12,883 nucleotides of DNA from an uncultured Candidatus Melainabacteria bacterium (lineage in GTDB: Bacteria > Cyanobacteriota > Vampirovibrionia > Gastranaerophilales > Gastranaerophilaceae). Below are positions 1 through 6,782 of this stretch, one piece after another (position 1 is the first letter of the stretch; each line of letters begins with the position of its first letter). The position numbers were made by a program, and so were the translations under genes. The stretch spans positions 1 to 12,883 of the forward strand of contig CAKUXD010000039.1 in assembly GCA_934699705.1 (NCBI GenBank), given 5' to 3'. Below the pieces are notes generated by a model. It was given only the letters and a program-made list of their open reading frames with translations, was not told the DNA's origin and made no database searches.

Positions 1-207
1 ATCGGTAAATACATTGATGTTGCAACAGGTGAAGTATTTGAAACAGTAGAAGAAGGTAAAAAATTACCAAAACAAACAGTTTTAAGAAAATTATTCTGCG
101 TAATCGGTAAAAAATACACAGACCGCAACGGTGGTTACACAAGAATTTATCACTTACCACCAAGACGTGGTGATGCAAGCGAAATGGCATTAATTCAATT
201 AGTATAA
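1..207 (+). CDS. rplQ: 50S ribosomal protein L17, 3' part (5' end outside window)
   Basis: The frame from base 1 gives 68 residues ending at TAA, followed at once by a second TAA (208-210). The sequence carries the L17 C-terminal hallmark: DRNGGYTRI at residues 41-49 of the fragment, then RRGDASEMALIQLV. L17 is a large-subunit protein near the peptide exit tunnel. About the first half of the protein (L17 is usually 115-130 residues) lies upstream of the window. The next gene, truA, starts 5 bases after the first stop, so the two are surely cotranscribed and probably translationally coupled. In most bacteria rpoA lies just upstream; that would be expected here but is not visible. Confidence 0.97.
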   Translation: MGKYIDVATGEVFETVEEGKKLPKQTVLRKLFCVIGKKYTDRNGGYTRIYHLPPRRGDASEMALIQLV

Positions 208-211
208 TAAA

Positions 212-988
212 ATGGCAAGATATTCGTTTTTAATACAATATCAAGGCAGAAATTATGCAGGAAGCCAAATTCAATTCGACGCAGAAGGTAAAGAGCAACC
301 CACTCCGACAATTCAAGGCGAATTAGAGAAGGCAATATGCACATTGACAGGAGTTAAACAAACTCACAATAATCCAAGACCAATAAAGACGGTCTTTTCT
401 GGAAGGACTGATACAGGTGTAAATTCAACTGGTCAAACAGTTCATGTAGATTTAGATAAAACAATTGTTGCTTCTAGGTTTATCAAATCGATAAATGCAC
501 TGTTGCCAAAGGATATTTCGATATCAGATTTACAAGAGGTTGACGAAACATTCCACGCTCAAAAGTCGGCAAAAAAAAGACATTATAGATATGTATTTTT
601 AAACAGAGAACAGCGAAAAGCGTTTGACGGGGACTTATTGAGAGTAGAAAATGAGTTAAATCTTGAAAGAATGAATGAATCGCTCAGTTATTTAGTTGGC
701 GAACATGATTTCACCAGTTTTAAGAATTCTGGAAGTTCAAATCCATACACAGTTTGCGAGATTTACGAGGCAAGTTGTTGGCAAAATGATGATATGATTG
801 TAGTTGATATAATTGGAAACAGATTTTTGTACAATATGGTTCGGATAATAGTTGGAACTTTGTTAGACATTGAACGGAACAACGAAAAACCTGAATATAT
901 GGAATATGTGTTAGATGCACTTGACCGTAGTAAAGCAGGTAAAACAGTTAATCCAAGCGGATTAACGCTTATAAAAGTAGAATATTAA
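212..988 (+). CDS. truA: tRNA pseudouridine(38-40) synthase TruA
   Basis: TruA makes pseudouridine at positions 38-40 of the tRNA anticodon arm. The 258-residue length is normal for the family. The catalytic motif is GRTDTG at residues 64-69, with Asp67 the expected nucleophile. The second half has the usual HDFTSFKNSG and RFLYNMVRIIVGTLL blocks. Three positions are unusual. The early Y-x-G-W-Q block reads YAGSQ (Ser for Trp, residue 18). It is followed by a short polar insertion (residues 21-32). The residue after the catalytic loop is Asn71, where His is usual. No clear Shine-Dalgarno precedes the ATG at 212, only 5 bases after the rplQ stop, so initiation probably depends on coupling. The next gene, rplM, follows after 23 bases. 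The direct order rplQ-truA-rplM-rpsI is the cyanobacterial arrangement; in Bacilli, ECF-transporter genes usually intervene. Confidence 0.96.
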   Translation: MARYSFLIQYQGRNYAGSQIQFDAEGKEQPTPTIQGELEKAICTLTGVKQTHNNPRPIKTVFSGRTDTGVNSTGQTVHVDLDKTIVASRFIKSINALLPKDISISDLQEVDETFHAQKSAKKRHYRYVFLNREQRKAFDGDLLRVENELNLERMNESLSYLVGEHDFTSFKNSGSSNPYTVCEIYEASCWQNDDMIVVDIIGNRFLYNMVRIIVGTLLDIERNNEKPEYMEYVLDALDRSKAGKTVNPSGLTLIKVEY

Positions 989-1011
989 AGAACATAAATG
1001 GAGAAAAAAGC

Positions 1012-1449
1012 ATGAAAACTTATTCAGCAAAACCTCTTGAAGTAGAAAGAAAATGGTACGTAATCGACGCTACTGATGAAATTTTAGGTCGTTTAGCAGT
1101 ACGTGTTGCTAATATTTTAAGAGGTAAAAACAAACCAGAATATACTCCAAACGTAGATACTGGGGACTTTGTTATCGTTATAAACGCAGACAAAGTAAAA
1201 GTTTCAGGAAACAAAGAAACTGATAAAATTTATTACCACCATACAATGTATCCAGGTGGATTAAAATCAGCTAGTTTCAAAGAGTTAATGGAAAAAGATC
1301 CAAGATTAGCTATTGAAAAAGCTGTAAAAGGTATGCTTCAACACAATACTTTAGGCGATACACAATTTACAAAATTAAAAGTTTATGCTGGAAGTGAACA
1401 CCCACATGCAGCACAAAAACCTATCGTATTAGAAAAGGAGGCTAAATAA
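1012..1449 (+). CDS. rplM: 50S ribosomal protein L13
   Basis: L13 is an early-assembly protein of the large ribosomal subunit. The 145 residues match the family length (about 142-150). Typical blocks are visible: RKWYVIDATDEILGRLA at 14-30, the internal KVKVSGNKETDKIYYHHT block, and the signature around KGMLQHNTLGDTQF, followed by KLKVYAGSEHPH. The ATG at 1012 is preceded by GGAG at 1000-1003 with 8 bases of spacing. The gene overlaps rpsI by one base (TAATG at 1447-1451), the normal coupled L13-S9 pair. Nothing about it is unusual. Confidence 0.98.
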   Translation: MKTYSAKPLEVERKWYVIDATDEILGRLAVRVANILRGKNKPEYTPNVDTGDFVIVINADKVKVSGNKETDKIYYHHTMYPGGLKSASFKELMEKDPRLAIEKAVKGMLQHNTLGDTQFTKLKVYAGSEHPHAAQKPIVLEKEAK

Positions 1450-1844
1450 TGGCAGATAAAGAAGTTATTGCAACAGGTCGTAGAAAGACTTCAATTGCAG
1501 TTGTTAAACTTGTAAAAGGTAAAGGCAGAATTTTTGTTAACGGTAGAAAGTTAATGGAACACATCGGAAACAAACCTGCAATCGAAATGATGGTATTCAG
1601 ACCATTAGTTTTGACAGAAAACCAAGATAAATATGACGTAAGAGTAAAAGCAGTAGGCGGTGGTATTGTATCACAAGCTGGTGCTATCAGACATGGTATT
1701 GCAAGAGCTCTAGTTAAAGTTAACGAAGAATACAAAAACGTATTAAGAGCAGAAGGCTTATTAACTCGTGATCCACGTGTTAAAGAACGTAAAAAATACG
1801 GTCGTAAAAGAGCAAGAAAAAGATTTCAATTCTCAAAACGTTAA
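1449..1844 (+). CDS. rpsI: 30S ribosomal protein S9
   Basis: S9 sits in the head of the small subunit, and its C-terminal tail reaches the P-site tRNA. At 131 residues it has the usual length. The signature GGGIVSQAGAIRHGIARAL lies at about residues 70-88, and the basic C-terminal tail ends in the conserved Ser-Lys-Arg. A near-perfect Shine-Dalgarno, AGGAGG at 1436-1441, lies inside the end of rplM, 7 bases before the ATG. The start shares one base with the rplM stop codon, so translation is coupled. This is the last gene of the ribosomal operon; an intrinsic terminator begins 21 bases after the stop. In photosynthetic cyanobacteria rpmE often follows here, and it is absent. Confidence 0.98.
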   Translation: MADKEVIATGRRKTSIAVVKLVKGKGRIFVNGRKLMEHIGNKPAIEMMVFRPLVLTENQDKYDVRVKAVGGGIVSQAGAIRHGIARALVKVNEEYKNVLRAEGLLTRDPRVKERKKYGRKRARKRFQFSKR

Positions 1845-1865
1845 TATTTTGGAAATTATACAATC

Positions 1866-1900
1866 AAAAAAAGCATGCCAAATGGCGTGCTTTTTTTTTT
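1866..1900 (+). terminator. Intrinsic terminator of the ribosomal operon
   Basis: A 7-bp GC-containing stem, GCATGCC (1873-1879) with GGCGTGC (1884-1890, one G-U pair), closes a 4-base AAAT loop. A run of 7 A precedes it and 10 T follow it (1891-1900). This is a textbook Rho-independent terminator, 21 bases after the rpsI stop. The A-run on the other side means it could also stop transcripts arriving on the minus strand. Confidence 0.95.
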
Positions 1901-1913
1901 GTTTTATTTTACT

Positions 1914-1944
1914 AAAAAAGCCCTTGTTTTTAACAAAGGCTTTT
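1914..1944 (-). terminator. Intrinsic terminator of the minus-strand aminopeptidase gene
   Basis: Read on the minus strand, AAAAGCC (1944-1938) pairs with GGCTTTT (1922-1916). The stem continues after one mismatch as TTGTT pairing with AACAA, around a short A/T loop, and ends in a T-run reaching 1914. It lies 17 bases after the stop of the minus-strand gene (TAG at 1963-1961). It also forms a back-to-back pair with the + strand terminator at 1866-1900, as expected between convergent genes. Confidence 0.85.
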
Positions 1945-1960
1945 AAATTTATTTAGTAAT

Positions 1961-3745
1961 CTATATTTGGAATTGGTTGTCTTTAATTAAAGTTACTTTT
2001 GTTCCGTCAGCTTTGATACCTTCAACAATAACATTTGGCCCGCCAATCATAAAGTCTGTATGAATGTTTGAATCATTGATGTTATTTTGTTTTAAGTATT
2101 CTTGACGTTCTTTGTAGTCTTTAATGTTTTCTGCGCCGTCAACACAATCATCAAAACCAGCGCCAATTGCGATATGGCAAGCTGCGTTTTCGTCTAATAA
2201 TGTGTTATTGAAAACTCTGCCAGTATGGAAGATTGGTGAATTTGCAACAAGTGCAACTTCTCCTAACATATCGCCGTCTTGAGCTGATTTGATATGTTCT
2301 CTCCAAAGTTCTTGGTTTTTATCAGCGTAAACTTCAACTGCACGACCGTTTTCAAATCTCATTCTAATTCCTTCAACCAAATTACCGTTCAAGCAAAGTG
2401 GTAAAGTTGTTGAAACCCAGCCATTTGTTTTTGTTTTGTCAGGAGATGAGAAAACTTCTTCTGTTGGAGTGTTTGCCATATATCTTACGCCGTCGTCAGT
2501 ATCTTTTGCAGCAGCTCTAAATCTTGATTTTTCATGCATGCCGATGTGTAAGTCTGTCTTGCCATCTGGTTGTTTTGTTTCAGGGTCGATACTGTAAAAA
2601 TGAATTTCCTTAAATTGATAATCGTTCATTTTATCTGCAACTGACATAAGTTTTGTCGCGTGTGTGTCCAAACCACCAACTCTGTTGATGTTTTTTGCGT
2701 CTTCTGCGGCTTTTTCTAACGCCTTCATTGTATCTGGAATATCTGCATAAGTCTTTTTAACGGACATTGTTGTCGGTGCATAAATGATATTCCATTGGCT
2801 TTCTGGGCCTGATTTTCTAATCGGTTTAACTACTTCGTTAATTGCTTTTGATTGCATTACGATACGTTTAGGGTCAACATCAGACATTCCTTCAGGATCT
2901 TTACCTTCTAATAATAATCTTGCAGTTTTTCTATCAACTCTTTCTTGCCATATATCTGCAATATAAGATGGAACATCTGTTAATGCCTCATCTGAAGCAT
3001 ATTTCAACTTAGCTTTACCCACAGGATCGCCAGGTTCAGTAAAGCTTACATCAATCGGGCCAGAACCGTTTTTATATGCGTATTCAACAAATTTTAATAC
3101 GTTTTTTTCGTGTTCACGTTCTGCTGAAATAGCTATTGGTTGACCTTTTTGAACATTTAATAATGTATGGAAAATTTCTTTTTCATTAAATGCGTCAGAT
3201 AATTTTTTTTCAATATGTTCAGGAATATCTACTTGAACAGTTTTTTTAACTTCTTCTGTTTCTTTCTTTGTTAATTTAGATAATTTATATGGGTCATTGT
3301 TTGCGTCAAAAGTTATAGTTTTTGCGCCTTGTTTTTCGTAATATTCTGCACGTTTTTGTTTATATGCAAAATCAGGTTCTTTGCAGTATTGTTTTTGTAG
3401 TGCGTCAAGCTCTGGTTTTGCAATTTCTACGTGAACATCTTTTGCACCTTTTTTATATGCTTCTTCTGCAAAAACTTTTAAAAATGGTATGTGCGTTTTA
3501 TCGGCTTTAACAACTACTGATTGACCTTTTTCTAGTTTTAAATCCTCATTTAAAATCTTATTAACGGCACTAAGCATTTTTGTTTCAGGAGTAGCTTTAG
3601 TGTCTTTATTTGTTGAAAGTTGAACTGTATCGGCGGTTAAACCTTTGTTATTAACTGCATTTTCTTTACCTTTAAAATTTGGTACAGCGTTTTTCATCAT
3701 TGCTTTTGCGGAATTAATCACTCCAACTGGATTCATTTTAATCAT
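1961..3745 (-). CDS. M29-family metallo-aminopeptidase with N-terminal extension and duplicated subdomain
   Basis: Aminopeptidases of family M29 (AmpS/aminopeptidase T type) are two-metal enzymes that remove N-terminal residues from peptides, usually in the cytosol. Residues below count from the ATG at 3745 (594 residues; the family norm is about 410). The catalytic half is clear: NTPTEEVFSSP (Glu430), LGEVALV (Glu496), ENAACHIAIG (His524) and IHTDFMIGG (His562, Asp564). The spacing from Glu430 to Glu496 (66) equals that of the Thermus enzyme. The conserved Tyr seven residues after the His is Phe531 here. The N-terminal 55 residues are polar low-complexity with no signal peptide. An LKLEKGQ block near residues 64-120 repeats as LLNVQKGQ near 192-270, a duplicated N-terminal subdomain. 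I chose the 3745 start because AAGGAAG precedes it; the ATG at 3766 (+7 residues) has no ribosome site. The gene stands alone between + strand neighbours. Confidence 0.9.
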   Translation of the reverse strand: MIKMNPVGVINSAKAMMKNAVPNFKGKENAVNNKGLTADTVQLSTNKDTKATPETKMLSAVNKILNEDLKLEKGQSVVVKADKTHIPFLKVFAEEAYKKGAKDVHVEIAKPELDALQKQYCKEPDFAYKQKRAEYYEKQGAKTITFDANNDPYKLSKLTKKETEEVKKTVQVDIPEHIEKKLSDAFNEKEIFHTLLNVQKGQPIAISAEREHEKNVLKFVEYAYKNGSGPIDVSFTEPGDPVGKAKLKYASDEALTDVPSYIADIWQERVDRKTARLLLEGKDPEGMSDVDPKRIVMQSKAINEVVKPIRKSGPESQWNIIYAPTTMSVKKTYADIPDTMKALEKAAEDAKNINRVGGLDTHATKLMSVADKMNDYQFKEIHFYSIDPETKQPDGKTDLHIGMHEKSRFRAAAKDTDDGVRYMANTPTEEVFSSPDKTKTNGWVSTTLPLCLNGNLVEGIRMRFENGRAVEVYADKNQELWREHIKSAQDGDMLGEVALVANSPIFHTGRVFNNTLLDENAACHIAIGAGFDDCVDGAENIKDYKERQEYLKQNNINDSNIHTDFMIGGPNVIVEGIKADGTKVTLIKDNQFQI

Positions 3746-3749
3746 ATTT

Positions 3750-3756
3750 CTTCCTT
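3750..3756 (-). promoter_or_regulatory. Ribosome binding site deciding the aminopeptidase start
   Basis: On the minus strand AAGGAAG (3756-3750) lies 4 bases before ATG 3745; counted from its AAGGA core the spacing is 6. The upstream in-frame ATG at 3766 is preceded only by A/T-rich sequence with no purine-rich site. This favours the shorter, 594-residue protein. Confidence 0.7.
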
Positions 3757-3867
3757 TTCCAAACATAATACTATGATTACTTAATATACATCAAGCATGA
3801 TTTTTGTTATTTTTACACTTATTTTTTTACAATTGTTATGAAATTGTTACAAAATGGTGTTTAAAAC

Positions 3868-3896
3868 TTGCATTCTAATCGTGATTAAAATATTAT
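3868..3896 (+). promoter_or_regulatory. Possible promoter of the TolC-fusion gene
   Basis: TTGCAT (3868-3873) and TATTAT (3891-3896) are separated by 17 bases and lie about 55 bases before the ATG at 3951. The -10 matches the consensus at 5 of 6 positions, the -35 at only 3 of 6. The -10 coincides with the left arm of the palindrome at 3891-3920, so occupancy of that palindrome would compete with RNA polymerase. Confidence 0.4.
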
Positions 3897-3920
3897 ACTA
3901 GTATTCAATACTAGATAATA
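3891..3920. repeat. 30-base imperfect palindrome upstream of the TolC-fusion gene
   Basis: The inner arms CTAGTATT (3898-3905) and AATACTAG (3907-3914) are perfect, around a single C (3906). The outer arms TATTAT (3891-3896) and ATAATA (3915-3920) also pair, with one unpaired A at 3897. In total 14 bp are complementary. The one-base centre argues for a dimeric-protein operator rather than an RNA hairpin, and it overlaps the likely -10 and transcript start of the next gene. Confidence 0.7.
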
Positions 3921-3950
3921 ATATTTTTAAAACAAGGTAAGTGAGGAAAA

Positions 3951-6356
3951 ATGAAAAAGATACTAACAACAATGCTATGTGCATTATTCTTATTTCAAAT
4001 GTTTAGTGTAGCTTTTCTTGCACAATCTGCAGAGGCTTCACAAGTTGTAAGAATAGCGTTTGTTTTTGATGGAAAATCACCAGCAAACAATTATTTCTTA
4101 GAAAAATTTAAAACATCAATTAAAAACGGAATGGATAAAGGCACAACAGTTCAATTCCCATCAAATTTAGTTTTTGTAGGTGATTGGACAGAAAAAGGTG
4201 TTAAAACACAATGCGATAGAGCTTTGGCGTCTAATGCAACAACAGTTGTTGCTTTAGGATATTTATCGTCAAAGTATTATAATGGCTTAAAAAATAAAAG
4301 AAAAATGGTGGTAACTGTTGACCAATACGGTTTAAGAGATTTTGGTACAGGCATGTTCTCACCAGTTGCACAATTTACCCAAAAATTAGAATTATTCCAC
4401 CGTTTAACTAATTTCAACAGAGTTGCAATTATGATGAACGAAAATTACTATAAAACAAGAAAAGATTGGGATAGTTTTATTAAATCTAAATTGAAAGACA
4501 AAACAATCAATTTAGTTGTAGTTCCAGTTGGAAACAATGTTGATAACGCAATGGCAAAAATTCCTGCAAATGTAGATGCAGCATTGATTTTACCACAATT
4601 CACATTAACAATGGAACAAGTTGGAGATATGTTCAATAAAATGAACGACAAAAAAATTAAAACCTTCTCTGTACTTGGCGAAAGCGATGTTAATGTTGGT
4701 TGTATGATTGGTTCAGGTGCTTTGGATTTGGATAGAAAAATTACAGAAGCAACATCTTTCAATATTAAAAGTGTATTAGACGGACACAAAGTTCCACAAG
4801 AAAAAGTTATGTTTTATGAAGATGAAATTCTTTATGTAAACGCTGATACTTGTGAAAAAGTTGGTTATGAGCCACCTTTGAGATTATTAAACAATGCGAA
4901 AGTTATTTCACATAAACCAGTTCCAGTTTATAGTTTATCAGCTATTTTTAATAAATTAGATGAACAAAACTTGGATATTGAACAAAAATCTTATTTAGTA
5001 AAAGCCGCAAGAAAAGCTGCTTGGGTTGCTAGATTGAAATATTTACCAACTGTTTCAGCAACTTTGGGCTATCAACAATATAACAACAGCTATGCTGAAT
5101 CTGCAGCTTTGTTAATTCCTGAAAAAACAGGTGTTTTCAGTTTAGATGTTGACCAAATGATTTATTCACCAGCTTTAGTTACAAATATTTTAATCAAAAA
5201 CAAAAAGATTAAATTTGAAAAAGCTGAATATAAAATTACTGAACAAAATATGGGTATCAATGTTGCTAACTTATACATAGACACTTTAATTTTGAGAAAC
5301 CAAATTGGTATTCAACAAGAACAAGTTAAAGAAGCTCGTGAAAACTTAGCAATCGCAAGAGTTCGTGAAAAAATGGGCTATTGCGGTAAAGAAGAAGTTA
5401 TGCGTTGGGCAAGTCAATTAAGTATTTCGGAACAAAAATTACTTGATATGACTGCTGATTACAAAAATGTAAAAATTGCAATTAGCAAATTCTTAAACGA
5501 AAAACAAAATCAAAACTTTGAATTAATGGATTTGAAAGCTAATGACCCTGCTTTTTACACATCAGAATTAAATATTCTTGACTATGTAAGAACACCAAGC
5601 GCATTGGAAAAATTTACTCAAATGTTAGTTGATGAATCTTTCACTGTAGCTCCTGAATTGGTTAAATTAAGAACTGCAATGGCTATGAAGAAAAACGAAC
5701 GTTCTATGTATGTTCAAAAATTTATTCTTCCTGATGCAAAACTTTCTTACCAATATCAAAATTTAATTGGTAGACAATATGGTGCTGACACAGCTGGTCC
5801 TATTCCAGGAAAAGTTGTTACTGGTCCAGGTGCTGGTGGTATAGCATTAACAAACTTACCATTGTATGCAATGCACTCTGAATCTTCATATTCTAGGTTT
5901 GGTATCTTTGCAAAATGGACTCCAATTGAAGGTGGTCAAAAAATTGCGGAAATTCAACGTATTAATGCTGAATTAAAACAATTAGAAACTCAAGAGGCAT
6001 CAGTTAAAACTTCTCTTGAAGAACACATAAGACAAGTTGTAAACAAAGCATTAGCTTGCTACTTCGGTATTGAAAAAGATTATAAAGCAATGTTTGCAGC
6101 AAAAGAAAATTATGAAAGAGTTAAGGCTGATTACTTACACAACAAAGTTGGTATTGCTCAAGTTTTAGATGCTAAAGAAACATACTTTAACTCAAAAGCA
6201 GCTGCAGCAAACGCTCAAAATGAATTCTTCAAACAATTAGTTTGGGTTCAAAGAGGTTTATGTTCAGTTAACTGGACAAAAGCTGATCCAAGTGCAAAAG
6301 CATGGATTGATAAAGTTAAAGCTAACTTAGTTGCTATGCCAGACGTAACTCTATAA
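3951..6356 (+). CDS. Exported fusion protein: periplasmic substrate-binding-like domain plus TolC-like outer-membrane efflux domain
   Basis: TolC-family proteins are trimeric outer-membrane channels for efflux or type I secretion. Residues 1-29 form a signal peptide (KK, hydrophobic core, AEA before Ser30; no lipobox). Residues about 31-325 look like a type-1 periplasmic binding fold of the ABC substrate-binding kind: alternating beta/alpha with VRIAFVFDG at 33-41, VVALGYLSS at 99-107, RVAIMMNENYY at 157-167 and AALILPQ at 210-216. Residues about 326-801 show both outer-membrane factor repeats. Each has beta segments (365-377 and 394-407; 594-603 and 650-660) and a long helical pair (about 420-515 and 665-770). 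The family-typical GIAQVLDAKETYFNSK lies at 734-749. GAGG (3943-3946) precedes the ATG. The gene stands alone, without adaptor or pump genes nearby. The fusion has no frame break. The TolC part is secure; the binding-domain assignment is by pattern. Confidence 0.88.
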   Translation: MKKILTTMLCALFLFQMFSVAFLAQSAEASQVVRIAFVFDGKSPANNYFLEKFKTSIKNGMDKGTTVQFPSNLVFVGDWTEKGVKTQCDRALASNATTVVALGYLSSKYYNGLKNKRKMVVTVDQYGLRDFGTGMFSPVAQFTQKLELFHRLTNFNRVAIMMNENYYKTRKDWDSFIKSKLKDKTINLVVVPVGNNVDNAMAKIPANVDAALILPQFTLTMEQVGDMFNKMNDKKIKTFSVLGESDVNVGCMIGSGALDLDRKITEATSFNIKSVLDGHKVPQEKVMFYEDEILYVNADTCEKVGYEPPLRLLNNAKVISHKPVPVYSLSAIFNKLDEQNLDIEQKSYLVKAARKAAWVARLKYLPTVSATLGYQQYNNSYAESAALLIPEKTGVFSLDVDQMIYSPALVTNILIKNKKIKFEKAEYKITEQNMGINVANLYIDTLILRNQIGIQQEQVKEARENLAIARVREKMGYCGKEEVMRWASQLSISEQKLLDMTADYKNVKIAISKFLNEKQNQNFELMDLKANDPAFYTSELNILDYVRTPSALEKFTQMLVDESFTVAPELVKLRTAMAMKKNERSMYVQKFILPDAKLSYQYQNLIGRQYGADTAGPIPGKVVTGPGAGGIALTNLPLYAMHSESSYSRFGIFAKWTPIEGGQKIAEIQRINAELKQLETQEASVKTSLEEHIRQVVNKALACYFGIEKDYKAMFAAKENYERVKADYLHNKVGIAQVLDAKETYFNSKAAAANAQNEFFKQLVWVQRGLCSVNWTKADPSAKAWIDKVKANLVAMPDVTL

Positions 6357-6402
6357 TATAAATAGCTAGTGATAATAAATGGGCATTGTGCTTAAAAAAT
6401 GT

Positions 6403-6717
6403 TTAGTTATTTTTTGTGTCTTCCAAAATTTCTATAACATTAAGCGCAATGCCTGTTTGTACGTCATAGGGTGATAACTTGAAATATTCAAACGCGTCGT
6501 GTACTTGTTTGTTTTTGTCATACCAACGTCTAAACAATCCAAAAACTTCACTTAGTTCGTTGTCTGTAATTTTTACACCGTAACTTTGAGCTTTTTCAAT
6601 AATAAATTTAGCGCACTTGAGTTGTTTTTCTTCGGGCGCTTCTTCCATTAATCTAACCGCTTCTTTTACTGTTGGGTCGTAATCATACCATCTTTTAAAG
6701 CTCTTTTTATCTTCCAT
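6403..6717 (-). CDS. Small hypothetical protein with two copies of an RWYD repeat
   Basis: I do not recognise the family. The 104 residues are charged and helix-prone, with no signal peptide or membrane segment, so the protein is probably cytosolic. It is built of two similar units: FKRWYDYDPTVKEAV from residue 7 (unit to about 42) and FRRWYDKNKQVHDAF from residue 62 (unit to about 97). Each is followed by an amphipathic helix of similar length. The middle (43-61) is a hinge-like linker. GAGG at 6726-6723 lies 5 bases before the ATG. The gene follows the antiporter on the same strand after 65 bases with no terminator in between, so it may be cotranscribed. It converges with the TolC-fusion gene, 46 bases away, and I see no convincing terminator in that gap. 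Confidence 0.8.
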   Translation of the reverse strand: MEDKKSFKRWYDYDPTVKEAVRLMEEAPEEKQLKCAKFIIEKAQSYGVKITDNELSEVFGLFRRWYDKNKQVHDAFEYFKLSPYDVQTGIALNVIEILEDTKNN

Positions 6718-6782
6718 AAAAACCTCAATATCTTAATCCTTTTCTAGTTTATAACAATTATTATTAAAAATCTAGTGGGTAA

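Noticed and set aside
1845..1960. Small gene continuing past rpsI in another frame
   Set aside because: The reading frame runs through two terminator hairpins, is mostly an overlap of rpsI and has no ribosome site.
3746..3766. Upstream ATG at 3766 as the aminopeptidase start
   Set aside because: No ribosome site precedes it, while AAGGAAG sits correctly before ATG 3745; the extra seven residues add no recognisable feature.
6357..6402. Bidirectional terminator between the TolC-fusion and RWYD-repeat genes
   Set aside because: Only a 4-bp AATG/CATT pairing with a two-base loop is visible, which is too weak.
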